Below are positions 26,774-35,411 of a stretch of 64,000 nucleotides of DNA, piece by piece; the stretch's first letter is position 1, and every line of letters begins with the position of its first letter. The DNA is from JAOBAU01 sp034667465 (GTDB lineage Bacteria > Acidobacteriota > Thermoanaerobaculia > Gp7-AA8). Position numbers and translations under genes: made by a program. Below the pieces are notes generated by a model. The model was not told the DNA's origin and searched no databases. It saw only the letters and a list, made by a program, of their open reading frames with translations. The stretch is from positions 1 to 64,000 of the forward strand of contig JAXDJV010000024.1 in NCBI GenBank assembly GCA_034667465.1, read 5' to 3'.

Positions 26774-28567
26774 TCAGACCGGACCGAATGAAACGAATCG
26801 CATCAAAAGTCCGAGGTCGCGGTTGTCGTCGCTGATTCCGGCGAGCTTTTGATTGAGAGTGCGGTCGATCGAAAGTTCGAGGACGTTCGGCGCATGCGCG
26901 GGCGCCGGCGAGACTTCGTAGTCGCGCGCGTTCGCCTCGGCGGCCGCAAAGCGATCGATCAACTTTCCGTTGAACGTGACCGTCACCTGCGGATGATGCG
27001 ACGCAGTTTCGCCCGGCACGCGGAAGTCGAGCCGCAACGTCGATGCACCATCGGCCGGCGGAAGGATCGTCACCGAATGGCCGGCCATCCATCGCGCTTC
27101 GTCTTCCGCGCTCCGCTCCGGTCCGTACCAGCCGGCGCCGAAACGCGGCAACGCGCGAAGCGGACGCAGCTCGACTTCGAAGTAGTGACGGCGCGCGATG
27201 TTCCAGAGCCGCTCGCGCTCACGTTTAAAGAACCAGCCCTGCGGCGGCACCGCCGTCACTTCGGTGAGCAGGAACGGCCGGCGCGGTGTCGTCGTCAACG
27301 GCATCGCGCGCTGCTCCTGGACGCGAATGAACGGAATGTTCGGCGCGAAGTACTCGACGAACGGCGTCATCGAGAACGAGACGAAGAGCTGATCGCGGCG
27401 CGGATCGATGTGCTGCTTCACCGCCTGGACTGCGAGCACTGACGGCGAGATGTCGTTGCGCACCGGCGCGAGGCCGGGATACGTCCAGACGAAAAACGCG
27501 CCGGCCAGCAACACGCCGAGAGTCGCTTCGATCCGCTCACGTCCGCGCGACACGCGCGCGATTCCGTCGGCGGCGAGGATCGCGAACATCGGCGCGTAGC
27601 CGATCGAGAATCGGTTGATGCTGAAGCGATCGAGCATCAGCCACGCCGAGATCGCGAACGGCGTGAAGGTCAATATGTTGAGCAGTATCGAACGGTCGCG
27701 GCGTCGCACCGCGCCCACCAGCGACGCGAGGACGAAGAGCGACGTCACGACGCTGAGCGGCGGCGACTGGTATTGCTTGATGAAGAAACGATCGGCGAGG
27801 CGCCACAGAGGCGGCCGCTCCGGCGCTCGAAACGAATCGACGCGCGAAATGTACTCACCGTGCGCGCGCACGGTGACCATGTAGCGCTCGAAGGAACCGG
27901 TCGCGTGGATCGCCGAGCCAAATGCCAGCACGACCGTCGCCACGCCGATCAGCGCGGCGAAGACGACGTCGCGAAACGAATCGCGCGCGCGATACCAGGT
28001 CGCGATCAGACCGGGCGCGAGTCCGACCAGAAAGTTCTGCGGACGAATACCGATCGCCAGCGCGAGCAGCAGCGTGCCGACGAGATACGAGTTCGCGTCG
28101 CGGCAGCCGCGCAACAACATCGCAGCGGCCACGAGCACGAGCACGATCGACGGGATGTCGCTGAACGCTGTTCCGCCGAAGAACCAGACGTTTGGAAAGA
28201 ACGCGAAGAGCAGCGCGGCGACGATGCAGGTCGTGAATCGCAGCCGCAGCTCGCGCGTGAAGAAGAAGACCGCGGGAAAAACGAACATCGCGGCGATGAC
28301 GTTGATGCTCTGCAGCGCGCGGAAGTCGGTCGGCGCGAAGAAGCGCGCGATGTGCGCGAGGCCGAGGTAAATCGGGAAGCCTGGCGGATGCGGATGGTGA
28401 TTGGTGACGTCGTACAGCCGCATGCCGAGGCAGAAGAGGACTTCGTCCCAGTCCCACAGCGAACGGGCCACGGCGAGAAAACGCGTCGCGGCGCAGACGA
28501 CCGCGACGGCGGCGACGAGCGCGCGCTGCCGGTTCGTGAGCGGTTGAAGAGGGCGAGTCAGGTCCAT
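26774..28567 (-). CDS. GT-C fold (ArnT/GT39-like) membrane glycosyltransferase
   Basis: The protein has 597 residues with about ten hydrophobic segments up to residue 370 and a soluble periplasmic domain after it. After the first membrane helix comes WDWDEVLF, an acidic Asp/Glu motif in the first periplasmic loop, as in polyprenyl-phosphate-dependent glycosyltransferases of the GT39/GT83 type. Its likely reaction is transfer of a sugar from a lipid carrier onto protein, lipid A or an exported glycan; the acceptor cannot be read from sequence. The stop lies 21 bp from the start of the metalloprotease gene. A dispersed repeat fills the space upstream, and no Shine-Dalgarno site is evident. Confidence 0.78.
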   Translation of the reverse strand: MDLTRPLQPLTNRQRALVAAVAVVCAATRFLAVARSLWDWDEVLFCLGMRLYDVTNHHPHPPGFPIYLGLAHIARFFAPTDFRALQSINVIAAMFVFPAVFFFTRELRLRFTTCIVAALLFAFFPNVWFFGGTAFSDIPSIVLVLVAAAMLLRGCRDANSYLVGTLLLALAIGIRPQNFLVGLAPGLIATWYRARDSFRDVVFAALIGVATVVLAFGSAIHATGSFERYMVTVRAHGEYISRVDSFRAPERPPLWRLADRFFIKQYQSPPLSVVTSLFVLASLVGAVRRRDRSILLNILTFTPFAISAWLMLDRFSINRFSIGYAPMFAILAADGIARVSRGRERIEATLGVLLAGAFFVWTYPGLAPVRNDISPSVLAVQAVKQHIDPRRDQLFVSFSMTPFVEYFAPNIPFIRVQEQRAMPLTTTPRRPFLLTEVTAVPPQGWFFKRERERLWNIARRHYFEVELRPLRALPRFGAGWYGPERSAEDEARWMAGHSVTILPPADGASTLRLDFRVPGETASHHPQVTVTFNGKLIDRFAAAEANARDYEVSPAPAHAPNVLELSIDRTLNQKLAGISDDNRDLGLLMRFVSFGPV

Positions 28568-28602
28568 CGCGGAAGCGTCGCGAAGGATCTCACAAGAATG
28601 CT

Positions 28603-28688
28603 GTCATCCCGAGCGTAGCGAGGGATCCGGGTGGGAGGAGCGGCAGCATGCGCCGCCCGCGCAGATCCCTCGCGACGCTCGGGATGAC
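28603..28688. repeat. dispersed palindromic repeat, copy A1
   Basis: The left arm GTCATCCCGAGCGTAGCG continues through GAGGGATCCGGG, and the right arm is its imperfect inverse ending CGCTCGGGATGAC. This copy is directly followed by a second, divergent element (28697-28786). It lies between the beta-oxidation gene and the glycosyltransferase start. Confidence 0.85.
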
Positions 28689-28696
28689 ACCAAGAT

Positions 28697-28786
28697 GTCA
28701 TCGCGATCCGTCGGCCGGCAGAATCGGAAACGGCGCGAAGGCTCTGCCCGTTACGCAGCCGGCCGTGCCGGCTCGGGATGACATTA
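28697..28786. repeat. dispersed palindromic repeat, degenerate copy A2
   Basis: It begins GTCATCGCGATCC and ends GGCTCGGGATGACATTA, with an internal CGGCCGGC/GCCGGCCG pair in place of the usual stem. The final TTA (28784-28786) is the TAA stop codon of the minus-strand beta-oxidation gene. Confidence 0.7.
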
Positions 28787-30916
28787 GCGCGGATACGCGT
28801 CGTAGAACTTCCGGTCACCCGCCGCGAGACGCCGCAGCGGTTCGGTGGCGTTGAACCGCTTTCCGTATTTCGATGCGAGCTCGTCGAGCCGCGCCACGAT
28901 GTACGGCGTTCCCAGCGCGTCCGCATGTCGCATCAGTCCGCCGCGGAACGGCGGAAAACCGGTGCCCATGATCATCGCGAGATCGAGCTCGGCGGCCGAA
29001 GCGACGATCTTCTCGTCGAGGATCAGCGCCGCCTCGTTGATCATCGCGAGCACCATCCGCTCGACGACGAGCTTCGCATCGGCGGCGTGCGGCGATGCGA
29101 TGCCGAGGACTTTGTAGACCGACGAATCGGGTCCCTGACGTTTCCCATCCTTGTAGAGATAGAGGCCTTTGCCGTTTTTCTTGCCGGCGCGGCCGTCGGC
29201 GAAAAGTTTGTCGACGATCGACGACGGCTGGACGCGCTCGCCGAATGCATCGCCGAGGATGTGCGCGACTTTCGCGGCAACGTCGATGCCGACTTCGTCG
29301 AGCAGCGCCATCGGTCCCATCGGCATCCCGAAGTCGATCATCGCTTTGTCGAGCGACTCGATCGTGTTCCCCTCTTCGAGCAGGAAGCCGGCTTCGTTCA
29401 TGTACGGACCGAGGATGCGATTGACGACGAAGCCCGGTCCGTCGTTGCAGATGACGACGGTTTTCCCGAGCTTGCGTGCGAAGTTCGCGACGGTCGACAT
29501 CGCGGCCTCGGATGTCTTCTGGCCGCGGATCACTTCAACGAGCGGCATCCGATCGACCGGATTAAAAAAGTGCATCCCGACCACATTCTCGGGATGCTTC
29601 GCCTCGGCGGCGATCTGCGTGATCGGAATCGTTGAAGTGTTCGTCGCGAAGATCGCGCCCGGCTGCTGGACGGCTTCGAATTCGGCGAGCACCTGACGTT
29701 TGATGTTGACGTTTTCGACGACCGCTTCGACGACGACTTCGCAGCGCTGAAATCCGCTCCAGTCGGTCGTCGACGTGATGCGCGCCAGTTTGCGCAGCAT
29801 CTCGCCGCGCTTCATCGAGCGGCGATCGACCTTGCGCTTCCACACTTTCGACGCCGCTTTCAATCCGCCGGCGATCGCTTTCCAGTTGATGTCGCGCATG
29901 CGGACTGCGGCGTCGGTCTTATCGGCGATGATCTGCGCGATGCCGCCGCCCATCACGCCCGCGCCGAGAACGCCCGCGTTCGTCACTTCGCGCGGCTTCG
30001 CAGTGAAGTGATCCTTCTTCGCGTCTTCCATCATGAAGAAGAGGCGCACGAGGTTCTGCGCGACGTCGCTGGTGACGAGCGACGCGGCTTCTTCGACTTC
30101 ACGCGCGAGACCGGCTTCGATTCCTTTCGAGTAGCCGTACTCCATCACGTCGATCGCTTTGAGCGGCGCCGGATACCGTCCGTGCGTCAGCTCCATCACG
30201 CTCTTGCGCGCTTTGCGGAAGATCACGCCGCGCATGAGCGGGTTCCCTTCCATGTAGATCTTCGTCTGCGCGCTTTTGCCGCGCCGCTTCGGTTTCTGCG
30301 TGAACGCTTTCGCGACGTCGAGGAGGATCGGCGCGGGAACGACTTCGTCGACGAGTCCCATCCGCTTCGCCCGTTTTCCGTCGACGACTTTCCCCTGCAG
30401 GATCATGTCGAGCGCCGCCGGGAGGCCGACGAGACGCGGGAGTTTGGTCGTGCCGCCCCACGCGGGGAAGATTCCGAGCTTCGTTTCCGGCAGACCGATT
30501 TGCGCTTTGCGGTCATCGCTGATCACGCGGTAATCGCATGAAAGCGCGAGCTCGCAGCCGCCGCCGACACATGCGCCGTTGATCGCCGCAACGGTGACCA
30601 TCGGCAGCTTCGAGAAGCGATGCAACGTCTGTTGACCGAAGCGCGTGTACTCCTTCGCCTGTTCGGGCGAGGTGACCTTCGTGAACTCGGTGATGTCGGC
30701 GCCGGCGATGAAGACGCCGGGCTTGCGCGACGCGATCACGACGCGCTTGATGTCGGTCGATGCGGCGAGCTGGTCGACAACACCGGAAAACTCCTGCATG
30801 ACCCAGGTGGAGAATTTGTTGACTTTCTCGCCCGGGTAATCGAACCAGACGACGGCGAGATCGCCATCGCGCTCGATCGTGAATGCGTTTTGCGGCAGTG
30901 CTTCAGCGACGGCCAT
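28784..30916 (-). CDS. fatty-acid oxidation multifunctional protein: enoyl-CoA hydratase / 3-hydroxyacyl-CoA dehydrogenase
   Basis: The protein has 710 residues in the FadB/FadJ order. A crotonase domain (about 1-190) has NGACVGGGCELALSCDYR, including the oxyanion-hole glycines. The NAD-binding 3-hydroxyacyl-CoA dehydrogenase domain begins at about 315 with GVLGAGVMGGGIAQ, and two C-terminal HAD domains contain HFFNPVDRMPLVEVI. It hydrates trans-2-enoyl-CoA and oxidises the L-3-hydroxyacyl-CoA. The acyl-CoA ligase gene lies 34 bp upstream on the same strand, so uptake/activation and oxidation are probably one operon. No thiolase is nearby. The stop codon is formed by the end of repeat A2. Confidence 0.92.
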   Translation of the reverse strand: MAVAEALPQNAFTIERDGDLAVVWFDYPGEKVNKFSTWVMQEFSGVVDQLAASTDIKRVVIASRKPGVFIAGADITEFTKVTSPEQAKEYTRFGQQTLHRFSKLPMVTVAAINGACVGGGCELALSCDYRVISDDRKAQIGLPETKLGIFPAWGGTTKLPRLVGLPAALDMILQGKVVDGKRAKRMGLVDEVVPAPILLDVAKAFTQKPKRRGKSAQTKIYMEGNPLMRGVIFRKARKSVMELTHGRYPAPLKAIDVMEYGYSKGIEAGLAREVEEAASLVTSDVAQNLVRLFFMMEDAKKDHFTAKPREVTNAGVLGAGVMGGGIAQIIADKTDAAVRMRDINWKAIAGGLKAASKVWKRKVDRRSMKRGEMLRKLARITSTTDWSGFQRCEVVVEAVVENVNIKRQVLAEFEAVQQPGAIFATNTSTIPITQIAAEAKHPENVVGMHFFNPVDRMPLVEVIRGQKTSEAAMSTVANFARKLGKTVVICNDGPGFVVNRILGPYMNEAGFLLEEGNTIESLDKAMIDFGMPMGPMALLDEVGIDVAAKVAHILGDAFGERVQPSSIVDKLFADGRAGKKNGKGLYLYKDGKRQGPDSSVYKVLGIASPHAADAKLVVERMVLAMINEAALILDEKIVASAAELDLAMIMGTGFPPFRGGLMRHADALGTPYIVARLDELASKYGKRFNATEPLRRLAAGDRKFYDAYPR

Positions 30917-30950
30917 CGGTCGTTTCCTTATCCGCGTTCCGCGCCCGCGA

Positions 30951-32780
30951 TCAGGCGCGCTTCGCTTCTCTCACGTCGTCGGCATCTTCACCGACGTAAA
31001 GCGAGTCGATCAGATCCTTGTACTTCTTGTCGATGTTCTTCCGCTTCACTTTCAGCGAAGGCGTGATCTCGTCTTCGTCGATCGTGAAGTCGCGCGCCAG
31101 CAGCGCGAAACGGCGGATCTTTTCCTGGCGATCGAGGTTCGTGTTGAAGCGATCGATCTCGCCCTGGAAGATGCCGCGAACGGTGTCGTGTGCAACGAGC
31201 TCTTCGCGGTTCGTGAACGGCACGCCCATCGTCGTGGCGTCGCGCTCGAGCTTCTCGAAGTTCGGGACGATGAGCGCCGCCAGGTACTTGCGCTGATCGC
31301 CGATCAGCACCGGCGTACCGATGTACGGAGAGCTCTTGAGCAGCGCTTCGAGCGGCTGCGGCGCGATGTTCTTTCCGTACGCGTTGATGATGATGTCTTT
31401 CTTGCGATCGGTGATTTTCAGGAAGCCGTCTTCATCGATGAGACCGATGTCGCCGGTATGGAACCAGCCGTCGGCATCGATCGCCTGCGCGGTCGCTTCC
31501 GGGTTGTTCCAGTAGCCTTTCATCACGTGCGGTCCGCGCGTGCAGATCTCGCCGTCGGCTTCGATCCTCACTTCGACGCCGGGAATGAGCGGACCGACGG
31601 TGCCGAGGCGGCGTTTGTCGGGACGATTGAGCGCGATGACCGGCGACGTTTCAGTGAGTCCGTAGCCTTCAAGAATCTCCAGGCCGGCGCCGACGAAAAA
31701 CGCCGCGAGCTCCGCGGAGAGCGGCGCGCCGCCGGAGAGGATGAACTTCACGCGGCCGCCGAGGCGACCGAGGATCTTGCGGAACACGAGTTTGTCGGCG
31801 ACTGCTGACTTCAGCGCGAGACCGAACGGCATCGGCTTTCTGGTGACGCGATAGTCGAGCCGCTCCTGCGCGATGCCGAGCGCCCATTTGAAAATTTTCT
31901 GCTTGCCGGCCGAGCCTGATGCGACGGTGTCGAGAATCTTCGCGCGCATCTTCTCGAAGAGGCGCGGCACGGCGGCGAAGATGTCGGGACGAATCTCCTG
32001 CAGGTTGTCGCTGACTTTCAGCACGCTTTCGGCGTACGCGATGATGGCCCCTTTGTAGAAATACGAGTAGTCGGCCGTGCGCTCGAGGATGTGTGAGAGC
32101 GGCAGAATCGAGAGCGCCATCGCGCCGGTTTCGATCGGCATCACCGACGTCGATGCGATGACGTTGCTGGTGATGTTGCCGTGCGTCAGCATCGCCCCTT
32201 TCGGATTGCCGGTCGTGCCCGACGTGTAGACGAGCGTCGCTACATCGTCAGGCGTGCGCGAGTTGCGCAGCTCATCGAAACGCGCCCGTCCTTCTTTCGA
32301 TTCGCAGTCGCGGCCGAGCGCGACGACGTCCGCCCACGCCATGACGCCGGCGGGCAGCGTTGACGACGGCGGATCGCAGACGATGATGTTGTTGACGGAC
32401 GGACAGTGGCTGCGAACTTCGAGCAGCTTGTTGAGCTGCTCGCGGTCGGATGCGACGACGGAGATCGCGCCGGCGTCGTTGATGATGTATTCGACCTGCC
32501 AGCCGAGCAGCGTCGGGTAGATCGGAACGGTAATGCCGGCGCCGGTGAGGATGCCGAAGTCGGCCATCGCCCACTCCGGCCGGTTCTCGGAAAGGATGGC
32601 GACGCGATCGCCCGGCTTCATTCCGAGATGGCGAAGACCGGTGGAGAACCAGCGGACGGTGTCGCGGAACTCGTCGCTGCTGACGCCGACCCAGCGATCT
32701 CCGCGTTTCGACTTGAGCGCTACCGGGCGGCTGATGTCGCACGTCACCGTGTAGATGTCGTTCAGCGTTCTGATTTCCAT
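30951..32780 (-). CDS. long-chain acyl-CoA synthetase (AMP-forming)
   Basis: The protein has 609 residues, an adenylate-forming enzyme with the P-loop YTSGTTGNPKGAM (about 187-199), GYGLTETSP, the HTGDIG acidic motif and KDIIINAYGKNI near the hinge. The length and C-terminus match FadD15-like long-chain ligases. It activates fatty acids to acyl-CoA with ATP at the membrane. AGGCGAGGGACG precedes the ATG and serves as a ribosome binding site. The beta-oxidation gene follows after 34 bp, and the ABC permease gene ends 51 bp upstream. Confidence 0.92.
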   Translation of the reverse strand: MEIRTLNDIYTVTCDISRPVALKSKRGDRWVGVSSDEFRDTVRWFSTGLRHLGMKPGDRVAILSENRPEWAMADFGILTGAGITVPIYPTLLGWQVEYIINDAGAISVVASDREQLNKLLEVRSHCPSVNNIIVCDPPSSTLPAGVMAWADVVALGRDCESKEGRARFDELRNSRTPDDVATLVYTSGTTGNPKGAMLTHGNITSNVIASTSVMPIETGAMALSILPLSHILERTADYSYFYKGAIIAYAESVLKVSDNLQEIRPDIFAAVPRLFEKMRAKILDTVASGSAGKQKIFKWALGIAQERLDYRVTRKPMPFGLALKSAVADKLVFRKILGRLGGRVKFILSGGAPLSAELAAFFVGAGLEILEGYGLTETSPVIALNRPDKRRLGTVGPLIPGVEVRIEADGEICTRGPHVMKGYWNNPEATAQAIDADGWFHTGDIGLIDEDGFLKITDRKKDIIINAYGKNIAPQPLEALLKSSPYIGTPVLIGDQRKYLAALIVPNFEKLERDATTMGVPFTNREELVAHDTVRGIFQGEIDRFNTNLDRQEKIRRFALLARDFTIDEDEITPSLKVKRKNIDKKYKDLIDSLYVGEDADDVREAKRA

Positions 32781-32831
32781 CGTCCCTCGCCTGTTTTGTG
32801 GATGAGGCGGGATGATAGCGCGTCCTTCGCC

Positions 32832-34154
32832 TTAAGCCACCTTCAGCCACCGCCACAGCTCCGGCACCGTCGGCCGCTTGCCGTACGAAAGGATTCCGAC
32901 GCGGAAGATCTTCGCCGTCGCCTTGAAGAAGAGCGCGATCGTCACGAGCGACACCGCGATCGAGACGAGGATGTGCCAGACCGGCGGATCGGAGACGAGC
33001 GTTCGGACGAACATCGTGATCGGTCCGAACACCGGCATCATCGAGAAGATGACGGCCAGGTTCGAGTCGGGATTGGTGATGATCGCCAACATCATGAACC
33101 ACGGCAGCATCATGATGATCGAGACCGGCGCGATCATCTGCTGCGCTTCTTTGTCGGTGTTGCAGACCGCGCCGGCGATCGCGTAGACGCAGACGTATGT
33201 GAAGTACGCGAGCAGGAAGAAGACGAAGAAGTAGACGAAGACCATCGGCCGGAGGAACTGCATCAGGTTGAAGCCGGCCAGCATCGCGGTCGCTGCGCCG
33301 AACGAGCCAAGGATCGTCGTCATCAGCAGCCACGCGCTGATCTGCGTCAGGCCGACGAGCGCGATGCCGGTGACTTTGCCGGTGAGGAGTTCGGTGGGCG
33401 ACATCGAGGAAATGAGGATCTCGACGACGCGATCGGTCTTCTCCTGAATGATGCCGCGCATGATCTCGACGCCGTGCACGAACGACGGCAGGATCAGCAG
33501 CGCCGCGAAGAGGAAGCCGATGATGAAGTTTCCTTCGCCGCCCTTCTTCTCTTCGCCGCTCTTCGAAACCTGCACTCCGTCGATCGGAACTTCGCGCGTC
33601 AGCGCGTCGACGGCATCCGCATCGATTCCGCGCTTCGAGAGGCGGCGGAGCTGGATCGATTTGTTGGCGACGCGCGCGAGGCGTTCCTGGGTGAAGAAGT
33701 CGGTCGACGCGCGGCTGTAGAAGGTCATCTTCGCCTCCGGACCTTCGAAGGCGTCCGGCGGAATGACGAGCACGGCGTCGAGCTTCGTCGCTTTGTCGTC
33801 GCTGGAGATGCGATGCAGGTACGGCTGTGACGTCTCTTTCAGATTGGCGTGCCCGCGAGCGTCGATGTAGTCGACGTCGATCGTCTGCGGGAGTTCGGCG
33901 CCGCGACGGCGGGCCAGCGGTTTTTTCGGATCGGGCTTCGCCTGATCGTTGACGCGGGTGAAGGCGGAGCGCAACTCGCCGGTGCCGTCGATGACGGCGA
34001 CCCGTTTGGTGCCGATGCCGCGCGCGACCATGAGTCCGGGAAGAAGAAAAAGTGCCGCCATCAGGACCGGCACGAAGATCGTCATGAAGACGAACATCTT
34101 CTTCCGGACGGTGGTGAGGTATTCACGTTTGAGGACCGCGAACATCTTGTTCAT
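32832..34154 (-). CDS. ABC-2 type transporter permease (NatB-like)
   Basis: The protein has 440 residues: one N-terminal membrane segment (about 20-42), a large extracytoplasmic domain to about 200, then six hydrophobic segments in the C-terminal half. This is the plan of NatB/YhaP-type ABC-2 permeases. The substrate may be Na+, a drug or a peptide, and sequence does not say which. The start overlaps the ATPase gene by 4 bp (ATGA), so the two are translated together. Confidence 0.88.
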   Translation of the reverse strand: MNKMFAVLKREYLTTVRKKMFVFMTIFVPVLMAALFLLPGLMVARGIGTKRVAVIDGTGELRSAFTRVNDQAKPDPKKPLARRRGAELPQTIDVDYIDARGHANLKETSQPYLHRISSDDKATKLDAVLVIPPDAFEGPEAKMTFYSRASTDFFTQERLARVANKSIQLRRLSKRGIDADAVDALTREVPIDGVQVSKSGEEKKGGEGNFIIGFLFAALLILPSFVHGVEIMRGIIQEKTDRVVEILISSMSPTELLTGKVTGIALVGLTQISAWLLMTTILGSFGAATAMLAGFNLMQFLRPMVFVYFFVFFLLAYFTYVCVYAIAGAVCNTDKEAQQMIAPVSIIMMLPWFMMLAIITNPDSNLAVIFSMMPVFGPITMFVRTLVSDPPVWHILVSIAVSLVTIALFFKATAKIFRVGILSYGKRPTVPELWRWLKVA

Positions 34155-35056
34155 TGAAGGTTCTCCAGAGTCTCGGCGCCGACTTTGTCCATGAAGATCG
34201 CTTCGAGCGACGGGGCGGCGAGCTCGAACTTCCGAATGCGCAGCCGCCCGATGCTGGCCGCGAGCACCTTCTGCGGATCGGCGCCTTCTTTGAGGCCGAT
34301 CTCCGCGCTGTTGATCTGGATGCTGGCGTCGCGAACGTCGGGCAGCTCGGCGAGGAACGAGCCGTCGCCTTCGAAGTCGAGGTGGAGCGTGTTACGTCCG
34401 AAGGAGTTGCGTACTTCTTCGAGCGTGCCGGACAGGACAACCTTGCCGCTGTGCACGAGGATGATGTCGTCGGCCATCCTCTCCGCCTCGGCCATCATGT
34501 GGGTCGACAGCAGAATCGTCCGCCCCTCGGCGCGCAACTCCTGGAGCAGCTCGCGCACGAGCACCATGTTGACGGGATCGAGTCCCGACTGCGGCTCGTC
34601 GAGGATGATGAATTCGGGATCGTGGAGCAGCGCGCCGATCAGCTGAACCTTCTGCTGATTGCCTTTCGACAGCTCTTCGATCTTGCCCCCTTTTTTGTCG
34701 GAGAGCTCGAAGCGACGCAGCCACTGCTCGATCTTCGCGGTGGTGGTCTTCGCGTTCTTGATCTCGGCGAGGAACGAGAGGTACTCGACGATTTTCATCG
34801 TGCGGTACAGCCCGCGCTCTTCGGGAAGATAGCCGACGCGATCGTTGGCGTTGACCGGATTGTCGGCCCACTCGATCGAGCCCGAGTCCGGCAGAAAGAT
34901 GCCGGTGATCATGCGGATGGTGGTGGTTTTCCCCGCGCCGTTGCGCCCGAGAAGGCCGGTGATGGTTCCGCGTCGGACCGTGAACGACACCCCGTCCACG
35001 GCCCGGACGGAACCAAACGTTTTGACGACGTCACGAACAGACAGAACGACAGACAT
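34151..35056 (-). CDS. ABC transporter ATP-binding protein (NatA-like, DUF4162 tail)
   Basis: The protein has 301 residues. Walker A is GRNGAGKT (37-44), the signature is LSKGNQQKV (about 128-136), and Walker B FIILDEP is followed by SGLDPVN. The C-terminal 75 residues fit the DUF4162 extension of NatA-type ATPases. It works with the overlapping permease. Upstream, 51 bp away on the same strand, is a gene for a small exported peptide, making peptide export or self-protection a reasonable guess (inference). A TACAAT hexamer (35094-35089) in the gap has no good -35 partner. Confidence 0.92.
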   Translation of the reverse strand: MSVVLSVRDVVKTFGSVRAVDGVSFTVRRGTITGLLGRNGAGKTTTIRMITGIFLPDSGSIEWADNPVNANDRVGYLPEERGLYRTMKIVEYLSFLAEIKNAKTTTAKIEQWLRRFELSDKKGGKIEELSKGNQQKVQLIGALLHDPEFIILDEPQSGLDPVNMVLVRELLQELRAEGRTILLSTHMMAEAERMADDIILVHSGKVVLSGTLEEVRNSFGRNTLHLDFEGDGSFLAELPDVRDASIQINSAEIGLKEGADPQKVLAASIGRLRIRKFELAAPSLEAIFMDKVGAETLENLQ

Positions 35057-35107
35057 GCTGAAGCAACCCCCGGATGGAAAGTTGCCGCATTGTACGTTGG
35101 GGAGAGG

Positions 35108-35293
35108 TCAGGGTTTGGGGAAGCTTGTGTCGTCTCTAGAACCGGGCAGAAAGACTCTCTTCAGTTGCTTTAGAACCCTACCGATGACGGTATCGCGACG
35201 GCCTGTGTCGCGCTGCACCGCCGCCTCAGCGGAAACAGCGGCGAGAGAAGCGACACACAAAGCAATGGCTAGACTGGTACGGAAGCGACGCAT
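35108..35293 (-). CDS. small exported cationic peptide precursor, unknown family
   Basis: The product has 61 residues. Strong support for reality comes from AAGGAGG (35306-35300) 6 nt before the ATG. A clear signal peptide covers MRRFRTSLAIALCVASLAAV and a likely cleavage follows AEA (about residue 24). The mature part of about 37 residues has about nine Arg/Lys and four Asp, with a potentially amphipathic helix around VIGRVLKQLKRVF. There are no cysteines after the signal. It lies downstream of a sigma factor and zinc-finger/TPR gene and 51 bp upstream of an ABC transporter. I know no family. It could be a signalling or antimicrobial peptide, or an exported structural peptide. Confidence 0.65.
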   Translation of the reverse strand: MRRFRTSLAIALCVASLAAVSAEAAVQRDTGRRDTVIGRVLKQLKRVFLPGSRDDTSFPKP

Positions 35294-35305
35294 TCACACC
35301 CTCCT

Positions 35306-35344
35306 TCGGCTTCGGAAGCCGAGTTGACGTTGGAGGGCGCCCTC
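35306..35344. other. two adjacent palindromes upstream of the small peptide gene
   Basis: TCGGCTT/AAGCCGA (35306-35322) forms a stem just upstream of, and touching, the Shine-Dalgarno site. GAGGGCGCCCTC (35333-35344) is a perfect 12-bp palindrome. They occupy the 118-bp space after the TPR gene and could be an attenuator, an operator or a processing site. Confidence 0.4.
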
Positions 35345-35411
35345 ACATGGAGGAGTGACGCGGAGACATGTTTCCCTACCCTGGATTGATGATACGCGCG
35401 AAACGCGACGC

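Noticed and set aside
25112..26791. Long open frame (559 codons) antisense to the metalloprotease gene
   Set aside because: It is Arg-rich and has no domain or start signal; it mirrors the codon usage of the real gene. Similar long antisense frames at 18282-20471, 6036-7997, 32406-33830, 43728-45158 and 56980-58569 were dropped for the same reason.
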